A DNA stretch of 64,000 nucleotides from Ralstonia pickettii DTP0602 (GTDB lineage Bacteria > Pseudomonadota > Gammaproteobacteria > Burkholderiales > Burkholderiaceae). The DNA is taken from assembly GCA_000471925.1 (NCBI GenBank), contig CP006667.1, positions 1,798,001 through 1,862,000 on the forward strand, in the 5' to 3' direction. Of this stretch, positions 9,030 through 18,156 are shown piece after piece. The translations under genes were made by a program, and so were the position numbers. Within the stretch, counting starts at the first letter, position 1; each line of letters starts with the position of its first letter. The notes beneath the pieces are model-generated. The model saw only the letters and a program-made list of their open reading frames with translations, was not told the origin of the DNA and did not search any database.

Positions 9030-10373
9030 ATGCCCCTGAAGGCGTCTTCACTTGATCCGCAGGCGAGCAGGCAAGCCAGTCCGTCTCCTGCATGGAGGCC
9101 TGCGGACATCGCCCTCGGACTGAGCGTCGTGCTGGCTTGCGTTGGGCTGGCGTACTTGTTGCAAGCTGCCGTGGAGCGCTACCGCGCTCTGGTGCTGGCG
9201 CCAATGGTGCCTGTCCTGGGCGCAGGCAGCGGTCTGCTGCTGGGGCTTTATCTGATCCGGATACGCAAGCTCAGGCAGACCACCGCAGACAACCTCCGGC
9301 GGGTGGCCGAAAGCGAGGCACGGCTGGCCGGCATTATCCGGTCCTCGATGGAGGCAATCATCACAGTGGACAGCGAACAGCGCGTCCTGTTGTTCAATCC
9401 CATGGCGGAGACGCTGTTCGGCTGGACGGCAGCTGACGCGATCGGGCGCAAACTCAGCAACTTCATCCCGCAGCGCTTCCGCGCTGTCCATGAAGAGCAC
9501 GTGCGCCGCTTTGGCGTTACCGGGGTATCGGAGCGCCAGATGGGCAGACAGCGCACGCTTCATGCGCTGCGCCGCGACGGCAGCGAGTTCCCGATTGAAG
9601 CGTCGATCTCGCAGACCTCGGACCGCGGCGGCAAGCTTTATACCGTGATGCTGCGCGATACCACCGAGCGGGTACGGGCGGAGGAGGCGCTACACCGCTC
9701 CCGCGAAGAGCTGGAACAGCTCTCCGATGGCATCCTCACCGCGCGGGAAGAGGAGAAACGCCGCATCGCCCGTGAACTGCACGATGACCTTGGTCAGCGC
9801 CTCAGTGCCCTGAAGATGGATCTCGCCATGCTGGAGGCCGACGTACTGGAAGGCCGGGATGCCGCCAGCCTGTCGGCGGAGATAGCAACCATGCATACCG
9901 TGATTGACGAGACGGTGGCGTCGGTCCGGCGCATTGCCACGGATCTGCGCCCGGCGCTGCTGGACGAATTGGGCATGGTGCCTGCAATCGAATGGCTGGC
10001 CAACGACTTCTCGACCCGATATGGGTTAGCCGTATCGGTGGTCGCCGCGGACGACGAGGTGCCGGAAAAGATCGCCGTCGCCGCATTCCGCATCGTTCAG
10101 GAGGCGCTAAGCAACGTGGTTCGGCACGCCAACGCCAGCAGGGCAACGGTTTCCATTGGCAGGGACGGGCCGAACCTGCGGCTCGAAATACATGACGACG
10201 GCTCTGGGTGGAAGGAGCGTCCAGCGGACAACGGTCAGCGCAAGTCGCTGGGGCTGCTGGGGATTCGCGAGCGCGCCCGGTTGCTGGGCGGCGACGTCCT
10301 TGTCCAGAGTTCGCCCGACGATGGCTTTCGCCTGGTCGTGCGAATTCCGCGGGAGCAGGGGGAACGGGCATGA
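9030..10373 (+). CDS. PAS sensor histidine kinase, NarX/DegS-like
   Basis: A 447-residue inner-membrane sensor kinase. Two hydrophobic segments (about 27-47 and 53-77) leave almost no periplasmic loop. A PAS domain spans about 97-212, followed by a coiled linker, then the HisKA_3 dimerisation helix 'RRIARELHDDLGQRLSALK' with phospho-acceptor His251, and a HATPase_c domain with 'EALSNVVRHANAS' and 'GLLGIRERARLLGG'. The frame is open to a GTG at 8871, but ATG 9030 gives the natural N-terminus. Its TGA overlaps the ATG of the response regulator (ATGA), so the two are translationally coupled. The signal is unknown; a PAS domain in a low-oxygen locus suggests redox or gas sensing, but no heme ligand can be assigned by eye. 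Confidence 0.92.
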   Translation: MPLKASSLDPQASRQASPSPAWRPADIALGLSVVLACVGLAYLLQAAVERYRALVLAPMVPVLGAGSGLLLGLYLIRIRKLRQTTADNLRRVAESEARLAGIIRSSMEAIITVDSEQRVLLFNPMAETLFGWTAADAIGRKLSNFIPQRFRAVHEEHVRRFGVTGVSERQMGRQRTLHALRRDGSEFPIEASISQTSDRGGKLYTVMLRDTTERVRAEEALHRSREELEQLSDGILTAREEEKRRIARELHDDLGQRLSALKMDLAMLEADVLEGRDAASLSAEIATMHTVIDETVASVRRIATDLRPALLDELGMVPAIEWLANDFSTRYGLAVSVVAADDEVPEKIAVAAFRIVQEALSNVVRHANASRATVSIGRDGPNLRLEIHDDGSGWKERPADNGQRKSLGLLGIRERARLLGGDVLVQSSPDDGFRLVVRIPREQGERA

Positions 10374-11017
10374 CAAGGGTGATGATTGCGGATGACCATA
10401 CTGTGGTACGGGATGGCCTGCGGCATATCCTGGAACGGGCCGGTGTGTTCGAGGTCGTCGGCGAGGCGGCCGATGGTACGCAAGTGCCCAGGATGGTACG
10501 GGAATGCAACCCGCAGGTGCTCTTGCTTGACCTTTCCATGCCTGGCAGGAGCGGGCTGGAATTGATCCGCTTGCTGCGCGGCGAGCACCCGGCCTTGCGT
10601 ATCCTGGTCCTGACCATGCATGCGGAGGAGCAATACATCGTCCGCGCGTTCCAGGCCGGCGCAGCAGGCTATCTGACCAAGGAAAGCGCGGCCACGGAAC
10701 TGGTGTCCGCCATCGGGCAGGTAGCCCGGGGCGGCACCTATGTGAGCCAGTCGATTGCCACAAAGCTGGCAAGCGGGCTGAAGGACCAGACCGACGACCT
10801 GCCGCACCTGAGGCTGTCGGACCGCGAGCTGGAAGTGTACCGGCGGCTAGTGCTCGGGGAGCCCATCACGGCGATCGCCACGGCACTGTGCGTCAGTGCC
10901 AAGACCGTGAGCACCTACAAGATGCGGCTGATGGAAAAAATGCAGATGCCCAATGAGGCCATGCTGTTGCGCTATGCCATGCGCAATCATCTGTTCGACG
11001 ACGACACTGACCTGTAA
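10370..11017 (+). CDS. LuxR/NarL-family response regulator
   Basis: A 215-residue response regulator and cognate partner of the upstream kinase. The receiver shows the acidic pair in 'IADDH' and phospho-acceptor Asp54 in 'LLLDLSMP', with the conserved Lys in 'YLTKES'. A LuxR-type helix-turn-helix near 148-205 reads 'LSDRELEVYRRL...ISAKTVSTYK'-like (here 'VSAKTVSTYKMRLMEK'). It starts at ATG 10370, overlapping the kinase stop by four bases. It presumably activates or represses genes of this stress region on phosphorylation; its binding site is not visible. Confidence 0.92.
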   Translation: MTRVMIADDHTVVRDGLRHILERAGVFEVVGEAADGTQVPRMVRECNPQVLLLDLSMPGRSGLELIRLLRGEHPALRILVLTMHAEEQYIVRAFQAGAAGYLTKESAATELVSAIGQVARGGTYVSQSIATKLASGLKDQTDDLPHLRLSDRELEVYRRLVLGEPITAIATALCVSAKTVSTYKMRLMEKMQMPNEAMLLRYAMRNHLFDDDTDL

Positions 11018-11053
11018 CGCCACATGGCCGCGCTGGCCTCCGCCGGCTTCATA

Positions 11054-11452
11054 CTATGGCCGCGAGGTCGCCGCCAGCCCGGCCATGACCAGGCGCAGTG
11101 CATCGAGTTCCAGCGTCTTGTCGAAGCAGTAGCTCCCGCCTGCCTTCAGGCAAGCGCGGCGCAGCGGCGGGCCGAGGTTATCGGCCAGCACGATCACGAT
11201 CGTATGCGGCAGCATCGACCTCAGTGTCCTGACCTCCTGGAGCGCATGAGCATAGCCGGTGCCCAGGCTGATCAGGACGACGTCCGGGCGATGACGCATC
11301 AGCCCGGCAATTTCCGTGGCAGCGCTGGCGCCCGAACCCGCGACACGGATGCCAGCCATTCGACCGAGCAAGCCGAGCTGCCTGGTTCGGATCGCATTGA
11401 CATGCTCGAGCAGGTACACGGTGAGGAGATTGGCTTGATTGCGGTCTGGCAT
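11054..11452 (-). CDS. receiver-like protein lacking the phospho-acceptor Asp
   Basis: A 132-residue protein with the alternating pattern of a response-regulator receiver and no output domain. 'HRPDVVLISLGTGY' aligns with the 'PDVVLLDLxMP' strand of true receivers, but the phosphorylated Asp is Ser. The conserved Lys region 'SYCFDKTLELDAL' is kept. ATG 11452 is chosen because upstream in-frame sequence is compositionally poor; no strong ribosome site is visible. It converges on the kinase-regulator pair, 36 bases from its end. It may be a decoy receiver or a phosphorylation-independent module; function is unknown. Confidence 0.65.
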   Translation of the reverse strand: MPDRNQANLLTVYLLEHVNAIRTRQLGLLGRMAGIRVAGSGASAATEIAGLMRHRPDVVLISLGTGYAHALQEVRTLRSMLPHTIVIVLADNLGPPLRRACLKAGGSYCFDKTLELDALRLVMAGLAATSRP

Positions 11453-11750
11453 GGCCAACAGTATCGCCCCCGCTCTAGCGGGCGGCAAATAAAGGACGGC
11501 TGAGAGTGGCGTCAGCGCGCCGGAAGGCGCTGTCAGTGATCTCTGACATGCACGTCCACGTCTTGTCGGCTTGGCCGCGCAGTACGTCAGCTCCGGCAAG
11601 CAAGCCAGCGGCGTGGCATCGGGTCGTCGGTGACGGATGTGGCCGTGCCTTGATGTAGCCCAAGATCGCGACCGCGTGCACACCTACTCTGGAGGGCATC
11701 ACCGGCGCAGCCGACGTTTATCGGCTACCGACTTGTCTCAGGAGATTCCC

Positions 11751-12287
11751 ATGCGCGCGATTGCGCTTACCGCCTGCCTGCTCTGCCTGGGCCTGTTCGT
11801 TGCCATCCCCGCGGGCGCTGCTTCGCCGGAGTCGTCCGCGGTTCCGGCGGCGCCGGCGGTTCAGTACATGAACGGCATCGACTACGTTTCCGGCGGGATC
11901 GGGGTGGAGCAGGTGGCGGTCATGCGCAGCATTGCCGGGCGCTTCAACGTCCATATGCACTTTGTGAACGAAGCCGACGGTAGCAGCTTGTCTGACGTCA
12001 CCGTGACACTGTTCGACGCTCGGCGCGAGATTGTGCTGCTGGTGCTGAGCGAAGGGCCGCTGCTGTACCTGCGGCTGCCGCCAGGCGACTATCGCGCGCT
12101 GGTCCGCTCCGCAGGCGCGATCGAATGCCGAACCGTGCGCGTGCGCCCGGATGGCACCGGACCGTCGCTTCTGCTGCGCCTTCCAGGGGATTCCCTCGTC
12201 GCGCCGGCGCGGACAGGGAACCCGCGCCAGGCGATGCGGCGCGCGCAGGGCGGTGGCACCGATGGCTGCTACCGCGGCGGGGCCTAA
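11751..12287 (+). CDS. exported 'YVSGG' family protein
   Basis: A 178-residue protein with a clear signal peptide (residues 1-23, ending AGA-A). After it comes 'YMNGIDYVSGGIG', then 'RFNVHMHFVNEADG', 'DVTVTLFDARRE' and 'GPLLYLRLPPGDYRALV'. The second half looks like a small carboxypeptidase-regulatory/prealbumin-like beta sandwich. The same order of motifs occurs in the proteins at 12582-13304 and 43863-44348, so this is a paralogous family in the window. AGGAG lies eight bases ahead of the ATG. No function is known to me; a periplasmic stress or surface role is a guess. Confidence 0.8.
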   Translation: MRAIALTACLLCLGLFVAIPAGAASPESSAVPAAPAVQYMNGIDYVSGGIGVEQVAVMRSIAGRFNVHMHFVNEADGSSLSDVTVTLFDARREIVLLVLSEGPLLYLRLPPGDYRALVRSAGAIECRTVRVRPDGTGPSLLLRLPGDSLVAPARTGNPRQAMRRAQGGGTDGCYRGGA

Positions 12288-12365
12288 GACATGGGCCTCG
12301 TGCGCGCGGCACCGTCGGGGAAACGCTGAGGCCGTTGCCGCCACCGGGATGAAGGGGAGCCTGCG

Positions 12366-12587
12366 ATGCCTTGGAGTGCTGACCGATATCCCGCTTCAAT
12401 GAAGCGGCTACCGCCGGCAATGCGCCTGAAGGCGATCGAAATTGCCAACGCCTTGCTCGCCAGCGGCCATGACGAAGACATGGCAATTTGCGTTGCCATT
12501 GCCTGCGCGCGGCGGTGGGCTCGCAGGCATCCGGATCAACTGGCGGGTACGCCGCCAACCGGCACCGACTGGGACCAATGGCTATGA
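12366..12587 (+). CDS. small 'MPW..YPASM' protein
   Basis: A 73-residue protein starting MPWSADRYPASMKRL and continuing with a helix 'RLKAIEIANALLASGHDED' and 'AIAC' region. This pattern is shared by many small conserved bacterial proteins whose function is unknown to me. The ribosome site AGGGGAG is well placed ahead of ATG 12366. It follows the YVSGG-family gene by 78 bases and probably shares its transcript. Its last six bases overlap the end of the convergent gene at 12582. Confidence 0.75.
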   Translation: MPWSADRYPASMKRLPPAMRLKAIEIANALLASGHDEDMAICVAIACARRWARRHPDQLAGTPPTGTDWDQWL

Positions 12588-13304
12588 TGCAGGCGTCCAG
12601 CGCATCGTGCTGGACACGCCGCCCTTGGCCGGCACCACCAGCGTCTGCTCGCGCTCCTTGCCATCCGCGCTGGCGACGACGCGATAGCGGCCTGGCGGCA
12701 GCTGGACGAACAGGAACGGACCATCGGACACGGCAGCGAAGCGCTGTTTGCCGCGGCTGTCATAGATATGCGTGTCGACACCAGCAAGGTATTGACCGCC
12801 GCTTCCGGTGAAAGTGAGCCGCAGGCTGTAGTCGCCGCTGGCCTTGCGCAGGTAAGCCGCCTCGTCCTGGCCGACGCCGCCGGTCAGGTAGCGAACGCCA
12901 TCGGCGTCCCTGGGCGCCGGCATGCCATCCGCCGCGGTTGCTCCCGCCGCGCGCGGACTGCAGTCCATGCCGTAGCGGCTGCCAAAGCGGTCGTTCATCC
13001 CCATACGCCGGTTGTCAGACCCGCCGTGGCGCAGCGTGACGCCGCGCTCGCTGGCGCGCGTCGCGATCAGGTCGTGAGTGCGCTGCATGATCGCCTGGCG
13101 CTCCTGCGCGGACGTGGCGCTGCGCAGTCTTGCGCAAATGTCGGCATGCTCCGCCTCGGTGAGCAGGTCTGCGCCGCGGACTGCCTCGCGGGGCCGCGGC
13201 GCGGCAGGCGACGGATCGGGCTGGGCCAGCGCCGGCGCGGTGCCGGCGCAGAGCAGGGCCGCCAGCAGCAGGGTCCGGCAGCCAAAGACACGTTGAAGGT
13301 TCAT
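12582..13304 (-). CDS. exported 'YVSGG' family protein, long form
   Basis: A 240-residue protein. The ATG at 13304 gives a good signal peptide (hydrophobic core around LLLAALLCAG, cleavage after ALA). An upstream TTG in frame is less likely. Residues ~45-115 form a helical segment, 'LLTEAEHADICARL...SAQERQAIMQRTHDLI', absent from the two shorter paralogues. The C-terminal part repeats the family motifs as 'GVRYLTGGVG', 'YSLRLTFTGSGG' and 'GPFLFVQLPPGRYRVVA'. The gene converges on the small MPW protein with a six-base overlap. The role is unknown; the helical insert resembles a small periplasmic helix bundle. Confidence 0.78.
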   Translation of the reverse strand: MNLQRVFGCRTLLLAALLCAGTAPALAQPDPSPAAPRPREAVRGADLLTEAEHADICARLRSATSAQERQAIMQRTHDLIATRASERGVTLRHGGSDNRRMGMNDRFGSRYGMDCSPRAAGATAADGMPAPRDADGVRYLTGGVGQDEAAYLRKASGDYSLRLTFTGSGGQYLAGVDTHIYDSRGKQRFAAVSDGPFLFVQLPPGRYRVVASADGKEREQTLVVPAKGGVSSTMRWTPAS

Positions 13305-13442
13305 GGTGGGACAGTTCCGCAACGGGTTTATGAATGCGAGCCAGCCTGCCGCCGTCTGCCCCAGGGGACGCTTGCAGGCAACGAGCAGCCTGCTCGCCTG
13401 CTACCAGCGTAGGCCGCCCGCCGCGCGCGCCAATTGCATGTC

Positions 13443-16145
13443 TCAACCCTGCGTGTGAACGCCGGCATTCTCCTCGTGCAGCGCAAGGTGCAGACTGACA
13501 TCGTCGGCGCCGGCCGCGATGCTCGTCCTGAAGCCGCAGGCGCGCGCCAGCGTCAGCATGGCCCGGTTGTGCTGCATGGTGCAGCCCACCAGCGCGCCGA
13601 TGCCCTTTACGCGCGCGTAGCGGATCATCTTCTCGAGCAGTAGCTTTCCCAGTCCTTGTCCCTTGCAGTCCGAGCGCACGGCGATGCCGAACTCCGCCTG
13701 GAGATTGTCCGGATCGGCAACCGCCCGGACCTCCCCCAGGATGGAAGTTTGGCCACACGCATCGGTAGTCGTCGCGATGAACGCCATCTCCCGCGCGTAG
13801 TCGATCTGCGTGAGTCTTGCCAGCTGGCTGTGTACCGGCTCTCGGAACGTGCAGAAGTAGCGTGCATGGATATCTTCCGGCGTCAGTTGGCGGAAGTAAG
13901 CCTGGTAGGCCGCTTCGTCGGCCGGGCGCACGGGCCGAAGCACGACGGTGCGGCCGTCCTGCTCGACGCATTCCTCCAGCGCCTCCGGATAGGGCTGGAT
14001 GGCCAGCCGCGGGCGCGTACCCGACGCCGGCACCTTGACGGCGATGCGGGCATCGAGCGCGATGACGCCTGCCGCGCTCGCCAGCAGGGGATTGATATCA
14101 AGTTCCGAGATCTCGGGAATATCGCAGACCAGGCGTGATACCTGTACCAGTACCTGGAGCAAGCCATCCCCGTCGACGCCCGAGTGTCCGTGCCAGCCTT
14201 CCAGCAGGCGCTCGATGCGGGTGCGCGACACCAAATCTTGCGCGAGCAGCGCGTCGAGCGGTGGCAGCGCAACCGCATGGTCGCCGATGCGTTCGGTGTT
14301 GACGCCGCCATGGCCGAACAACAAGACGGGGCCGAACACGGGATCGCTGGTGGCGCCGACGATCAGCTCGAAGCCATCGCCGTGCCGGACCATCGGCTGG
14401 ACGGTAAAGCCTTCCACCCGTGCTTCCGGGGCTTGCTGCCAGATCCGCTCGAGCATGGCGCTGCCGGCGCTGCGCACCGCAGCGGCGTCGGCGAGGTCCA
14501 GTGCAACGCCGCCCGCGGCAGACTTGTGCGTGATGTCCGGAGACAGGATCTTGAGCGCTACCGGATAGCCGATCCGTGTGGCCTGGTCGACGGCCTCATC
14601 GATGCTTGCCGCGGTCCGGGTTGCGACTACGGGGACGCCATAGGCGGCCAGCGCGGCCTTGGCCTCCGGCTCGGTCAGCAACTCCCTGCCGGCGCGCAGG
14701 GCATTGTCGATGATTGTGCGCACCTGGTCCTTGTCAGCCGGCGTGTACGTGCCGTCTGCGGGCGGCGTGCGCATCAGCAATTGCTGGTTCCTGTGGTATT
14801 CGCAGGCCTGCAGGAAGCCGCGCACCGCCCGCTCCGGGGTGTCGAAGGTCGGCACGCCGGCATGCTGGCACAAGCGGCGTGCCTGCTGCACGGCATCCGC
14901 CCCGAGCCATGCGGTCAGCAGCGGCTTGCCGCCCGACGGCGCGCTGACGATCGCGGCCGCGATCTCGGCGGCCGGCACGATGGCCGTGGGCGCATGGATC
15001 ATCAACACAGCGTCAACCTCGGGCGCCTCGCAGAGGAGGGCGTAGGCCTGCAGGTAGCGCTCGACGGGCGCGTCGCCGATGATGTCGACCGGATTCGCGC
15101 GCGGCCAGGTGGCGGGCAGCGCGGTGTCCAGCCTGGCCAGGGTCTGGTCTGACAGTCGGGCCAGGGTCCCGCCGGCATCCGCCAGCGCATCCGTCGCCAT
15201 CACGCCGGCGCCGCCGCCATTGGTCAGGATGGCGAGGCGCTCGCCACGCAGCCCGCGCATGCGGGCAAGCATCTCGACGGCGTCGAACAGGCCCTCGGTG
15301 CTGTCCACGCGCAGCATGCCGGCACGCCGGATGGCGGCGTCGTAGACGTCATCGGCACCGGCCATGGCGCCGGTATGGGACGCGGCGGCGCGTGCAGCCT
15401 GCGCCGAGCGCCCGCCCTTCACGATCAGCACCGGCTTATTGCGGGCGGCGGCGCGCGCCGCGGACATGAACTTGGCGCCGTGGCGGATCGCCTCCACGTA
15501 GAGCAGGATGGCATGCGTCTCGGCGTCGCCGGCAAGGTAGTCGAGCACGTCGGCGGCGTCCACATCGGCACTGTTTCCCAGCGAGATGAAATGGGAAAAC
15601 CCGATCTGCCGCGAGCGCGACCAATCCAGCACGGCGGTGGCCAGCGCGCCGGATTGCGTGGCGAATGCCAGCTTGCCTTGCCGGGCCGTGCCGGGTGCGA
15701 AGCTGGCATTGAGGCCGACCCCCGAAGCGATCAGCCCGACACAGTTCGGCCCGAGAATCCTGAGCAGATGGGGCCGCGCCGCGTCCAGCATGGCTTGCCG
15801 CAGGGCGCCTCCGGCGCTGTCCTCGGGACCCTCGAAGCCGGAGGTCAGCACGATGGCCGCGCGCGTGCCGGCGGCGCCAAGCTCGGCGATGAGCCCCGGG
15901 ACGGTGGGCGCGGGCGTGCACAGCACCGCGAGGTCCGGCGGTGCCGGCAACGCGCCGACGCGCGCGTAACAGGGTTGGCCCGCCAGCGTCGCATACTTCG
16001 GATTGACCAGGTACAGCTGGCCGGCAAAGGCGCCCGCGGACAGGTTCTCCAGCACGGTCGCACCTACGCTATGCGGCCGCAGCGTCGCGCCGATGAGCGA
16101 GACCGAGCGCGGACGGAACAGGGCATCGAGGTTACGAACAGTCAT
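13443..16145 (-). CDS. Pat/YfiQ-type protein lysine acetyltransferase (acyl-CoA synthetase-GNAT fusion)
   Basis: A 900-residue fusion. The first ~465 residues are an ADP-forming acyl-CoA synthetase alpha-like region with a CoA-binding Rossmann domain ('SLIGATLRPHSVG', 'ILGPNCVGL') and the 'SHTGAMAG' loop that holds the phospho-His in active synthetases. Next comes an ATP-grasp beta-like region ('GYPVALKILSPDITHKS', 'ELDINPLLA'). The last ~165 residues are a GNAT domain with the acetyl-CoA loop 'SDCKGQGLGKLLLEK'. Such Pat proteins acetylate the active-site Lys of AMP-forming acyl-CoA synthetases and switch them off. Three such ligases are encoded at 28-39 kb, which makes them plausible targets. 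It is the last gene of the hsp20-CBS-BON-BON run. Confidence 0.88.
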   Translation of the reverse strand: MTVRNLDALFRPRSVSLIGATLRPHSVGATVLENLSAGAFAGQLYLVNPKYATLAGQPCYARVGALPAPPDLAVLCTPAPTVPGLIAELGAAGTRAAIVLTSGFEGPEDSAGGALRQAMLDAARPHLLRILGPNCVGLIASGVGLNASFAPGTARQGKLAFATQSGALATAVLDWSRSRQIGFSHFISLGNSADVDAADVLDYLAGDAETHAILLYVEAIRHGAKFMSAARAAARNKPVLIVKGGRSAQAARAAASHTGAMAGADDVYDAAIRRAGMLRVDSTEGLFDAVEMLARMRGLRGERLAILTNGGGAGVMATDALADAGGTLARLSDQTLARLDTALPATWPRANPVDIIGDAPVERYLQAYALLCEAPEVDAVLMIHAPTAIVPAAEIAAAIVSAPSGGKPLLTAWLGADAVQQARRLCQHAGVPTFDTPERAVRGFLQACEYHRNQQLLMRTPPADGTYTPADKDQVRTIIDNALRAGRELLTEPEAKAALAAYGVPVVATRTAASIDEAVDQATRIGYPVALKILSPDITHKSAAGGVALDLADAAAVRSAGSAMLERIWQQAPEARVEGFTVQPMVRHGDGFELIVGATSDPVFGPVLLFGHGGVNTERIGDHAVALPPLDALLAQDLVSRTRIERLLEGWHGHSGVDGDGLLQVLVQVSRLVCDIPEISELDINPLLASAAGVIALDARIAVKVPASGTRPRLAIQPYPEALEECVEQDGRTVVLRPVRPADEAAYQAYFRQLTPEDIHARYFCTFREPVHSQLARLTQIDYAREMAFIATTTDACGQTSILGEVRAVADPDNLQAEFGIAVRSDCKGQGLGKLLLEKMIRYARVKGIGALVGCTMQHNRAMLTLARACGFRTSIAAGADDVSLHLALHEENAGVHTQG

Positions 16146-16201
16146 GGCTGGCTCTCATGGCAACCGCCGGCAGCCCCGGCGTCCTGGGCCCTGTCGGGAG
16201 G

Positions 16202-16855
16202 TCAGAGATTCACCTGGATGATGTTCGACACCTCGCTGACCCCCGGCGCCGCCCAGGCGGCTTCGAACGCGGCCTCGCGCTCGGCCCAGCTGCGCAGGCT
16301 TCCGCGCAGCGTCACCACGCCGTCCTTAACGTCGACGGTGACATGGGTCGCGTCGTCCGCCGCCTGGCGCTCGATGGCCCTGGCGATCCGCTCCTTCACG
16401 TCGTGGGCCGCGATCGCGGGCTGGACCACAATGGCGTTGGCTACGCTGACCACTCCGTAGAGGCCGGCCACCGCGCGCTCCGCGGCCAGGCGCTGGTAGT
16501 TCCAGTCGACCGTGCCGGTCAGCGTGACGCAGCCGTCCTCGACCATCACCTGGATGCGATCTGCGGGCAGCACCGAGGTCCACGCCAGGATGTTGCTCGC
16601 GGCGCGTGCGATGTCGGCGTCCGTGCGCTGCGCGTCATCGGGCAGGCGCACATCGATTTCGACGGCCAAGCCCTTCACGCCGGGCACGCGCCTGACGGCC
16701 TCTTCGGCGGCGTACTTGGTGGCATGGCTGGTGAGATGGCCGGTCAGCGTCACCACGCCGTCGTTGACCTGGACGCCGACCTCCGCGGCATCGACGGCCG
16801 GGTCCCAGGCCAGTTCCTCGACCACGTGCTGCTTGAGCTGGATATCGCCTTTCAT
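16202..16855 (-). CDS. triple BON-domain protein
   Basis: A 217-residue protein made of three BON units at about 5-72, 78-145 and 150-217, each with the 'V.DGVVTLTG' strand-turn. There is no signal peptide, so it is probably cytoplasmic, unlike OsmY. The start at 16855 has CAGGAGG upstream and matches the paralogue at 52821 (MKGD.QL.Q.V.E). BON domains are thought to bind phospholipid or peptidoglycan surfaces; these soluble triple forms occur in stress clusters with no proven role. It lies between another triple BON gene and the Pat gene in one direction. Confidence 0.88.
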   Translation of the reverse strand: MKGDIQLKQHVVEELAWDPAVDAAEVGVQVNDGVVTLTGHLTSHATKYAAEEAVRRVPGVKGLAVEIDVRLPDDAQRTDADIARAASNILAWTSVLPADRIQVMVEDGCVTLTGTVDWNYQRLAAERAVAGLYGVVSVANAIVVQPAIAAHDVKERIARAIERQAADDATHVTVDVKDGVVTLRGSLRSWAEREAAFEAAWAAPGVSEVSNIIQVNL

Positions 16856-16949
16856 GTCGGTTGCCTCCTGTTTGCCTTGCGCCCTCGGGCGCGATGGCGG
16901 CGCGTGCCGCCTGCTCCGTGCGTGCCGGCGCGGACACGCGGCATCGGCG

Positions 16950-17597
16950 TCACGGCCGCGTTTCCAGCTGATCGATGACCGCCGAGATGCCCGGCGCCGA
17001 CCATACGGCACCGATGGCCGCGCGGCGGTCGGCCAGGGAATCCACGTGGCCGCTCAGCGTGGCGGTGCCGTTCTCGACCTTGACGCTGATATGGTGGGCC
17101 TCGCGCACGGCATGGCGGCGCAGCGCCTCTTCGATGCGATTCTCCACATCGGGGGGCGCGGTCTTCTCATTCATCCGGATGTTGTTGACGACGCCGATCA
17201 CGCCACGTAACTGGCTGACCGTGCGTTCGGCCAGGTTCTTCTGGTAGCCCCATTCGACGTTGCCCGACAGCGTGACCCAGCCGCGCTCGACGCGAACCTT
17301 GATGACATCCGAGGGCACATGTACGTGCCATTGCAACGCCTCGCGAGCCGCCTCCGCAATGGCTTCGTCGAGGAAGGCGCCGGGCGGATGCACGTCGAGC
17401 TTGACGACGACCGCGCGTACGCCTGAGACGCGTTCCGTGGCGCGCTCGGCGGCGAGCTTCTCCGCATAGCTGGACAGGTGCCCGTTCAGCGTGACGATCC
17501 CCTCATGGACCTCGACGCCGATGGACGCCGCATCAATCGCCGGGTCCCAGTCGAGTTCCTCGGCGACGTCCTTCTGGATCTGATGATCTGATTTCAT
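16950..17597 (-). CDS. triple BON-domain protein
   Basis: A 215-residue protein with three BON units ('VHEGIVTLNGHL', 'VERGWVTLSGNV', 'VENGTATLSGHV') and no signal peptide. It is a more distant paralogue of the neighbouring BON protein at 16202 and of the one at 52821. It sits 68 bases after the CBS protein gene and 94 bases before the next BON gene, in the hsp20 run. Two adjacent copies suggest a local duplication. The function is unknown beyond the family's supposed membrane or envelope association. Confidence 0.88.
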   Translation of the reverse strand: MKSDHQIQKDVAEELDWDPAIDAASIGVEVHEGIVTLNGHLSSYAEKLAAERATERVSGVRAVVVKLDVHPPGAFLDEAIAEAAREALQWHVHVPSDVIKVRVERGWVTLSGNVEWGYQKNLAERTVSQLRGVIGVVNNIRMNEKTAPPDVENRIEEALRRHAVREAHHISVKVENGTATLSGHVDSLADRRAAIGAVWSAPGISAVIDQLETRP

Positions 17598-17665
17598 GCT
17601 TTACCTCTGTACGAGCCCGGCGCCGAAAAGGGCACCGGGTGCGGGGTCAAAAGACGCATTGGTGG

Positions 17666-18130
17666 TCAAGTGTGTAACCGGGTCGGCGCGCTGCCGGAAC
17701 GCTCTCGCTCATGCTCCTTGCGCACGAGCGAAAACAGCATGCCCCAGTCGGTTGCGAGGGCGGCGAACAGGTCATCGAGCGCAATCACCCCGATCACTGC
17801 CTCGCCATCCAGCACCGCCAGGCGCCTTACGCCGTGCGTCAGCATCAACTGCATTGCGTCGGCGACGACGGCATCCCGTTGGATCCCCACCAGAGCACGG
17901 GTCATCACCTCGACCACGTCGGTCTGGCATGGGTCGGCACCGGTGGCCGTCGCACCGATGACGATGTCCCGGTCCGTGACCATGCCGACTGCGCGCGTCC
18001 CGGCCGGTGAATTCTCTGTCACGATCAGCGCACCGACGTGGCGGTCCCGCATTTGTACGGCAGCTTCCTGCAGGGTGCAGGACAGCGGGACATGCACGGC
18101 TTTCGCTGAGCAGATATCCTGGACTAGCAT
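17666..18130 (-). CDS. CBS-domain pair protein
   Basis: A 154-residue stand-alone Bateman module. CBS1 spans about 5-65 ('VPLSCTLQEAAVQMRDRHVGALIV', 'GMVTDRDIV') and CBS2 about 72-130 ('AVVADAMQLMLTHGVRRLAVLD', 'GVIALDDLF'). Such pairs bind AMP, ATP, SAM or NAD and act as energy sensors. The C-terminal tail is basic and short. It starts 26 bases after the Hsp20 stop, so co-transcription with Hsp20 is likely. Partner unknown. Confidence 0.88.
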   Translation of the reverse strand: MLVQDICSAKAVHVPLSCTLQEAAVQMRDRHVGALIVTENSPAGTRAVGMVTDRDIVIGATATGADPCQTDVVEVMTRALVGIQRDAVVADAMQLMLTHGVRRLAVLDGEAVIGVIALDDLFAALATDWGMLFSLVRKEHERERSGSAPTRLHT

Positions 18131-18156
18131 CCCGGTCTCCTTTTCGGCGCACTCGC

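Noticed and set aside
13015..13971. 318-codon minus-strand frame across two genes
   Set aside because: It is out of frame with the Pat and YVSGG-family genes it overlaps, and is Arg/Ala-rich shadow sequence.
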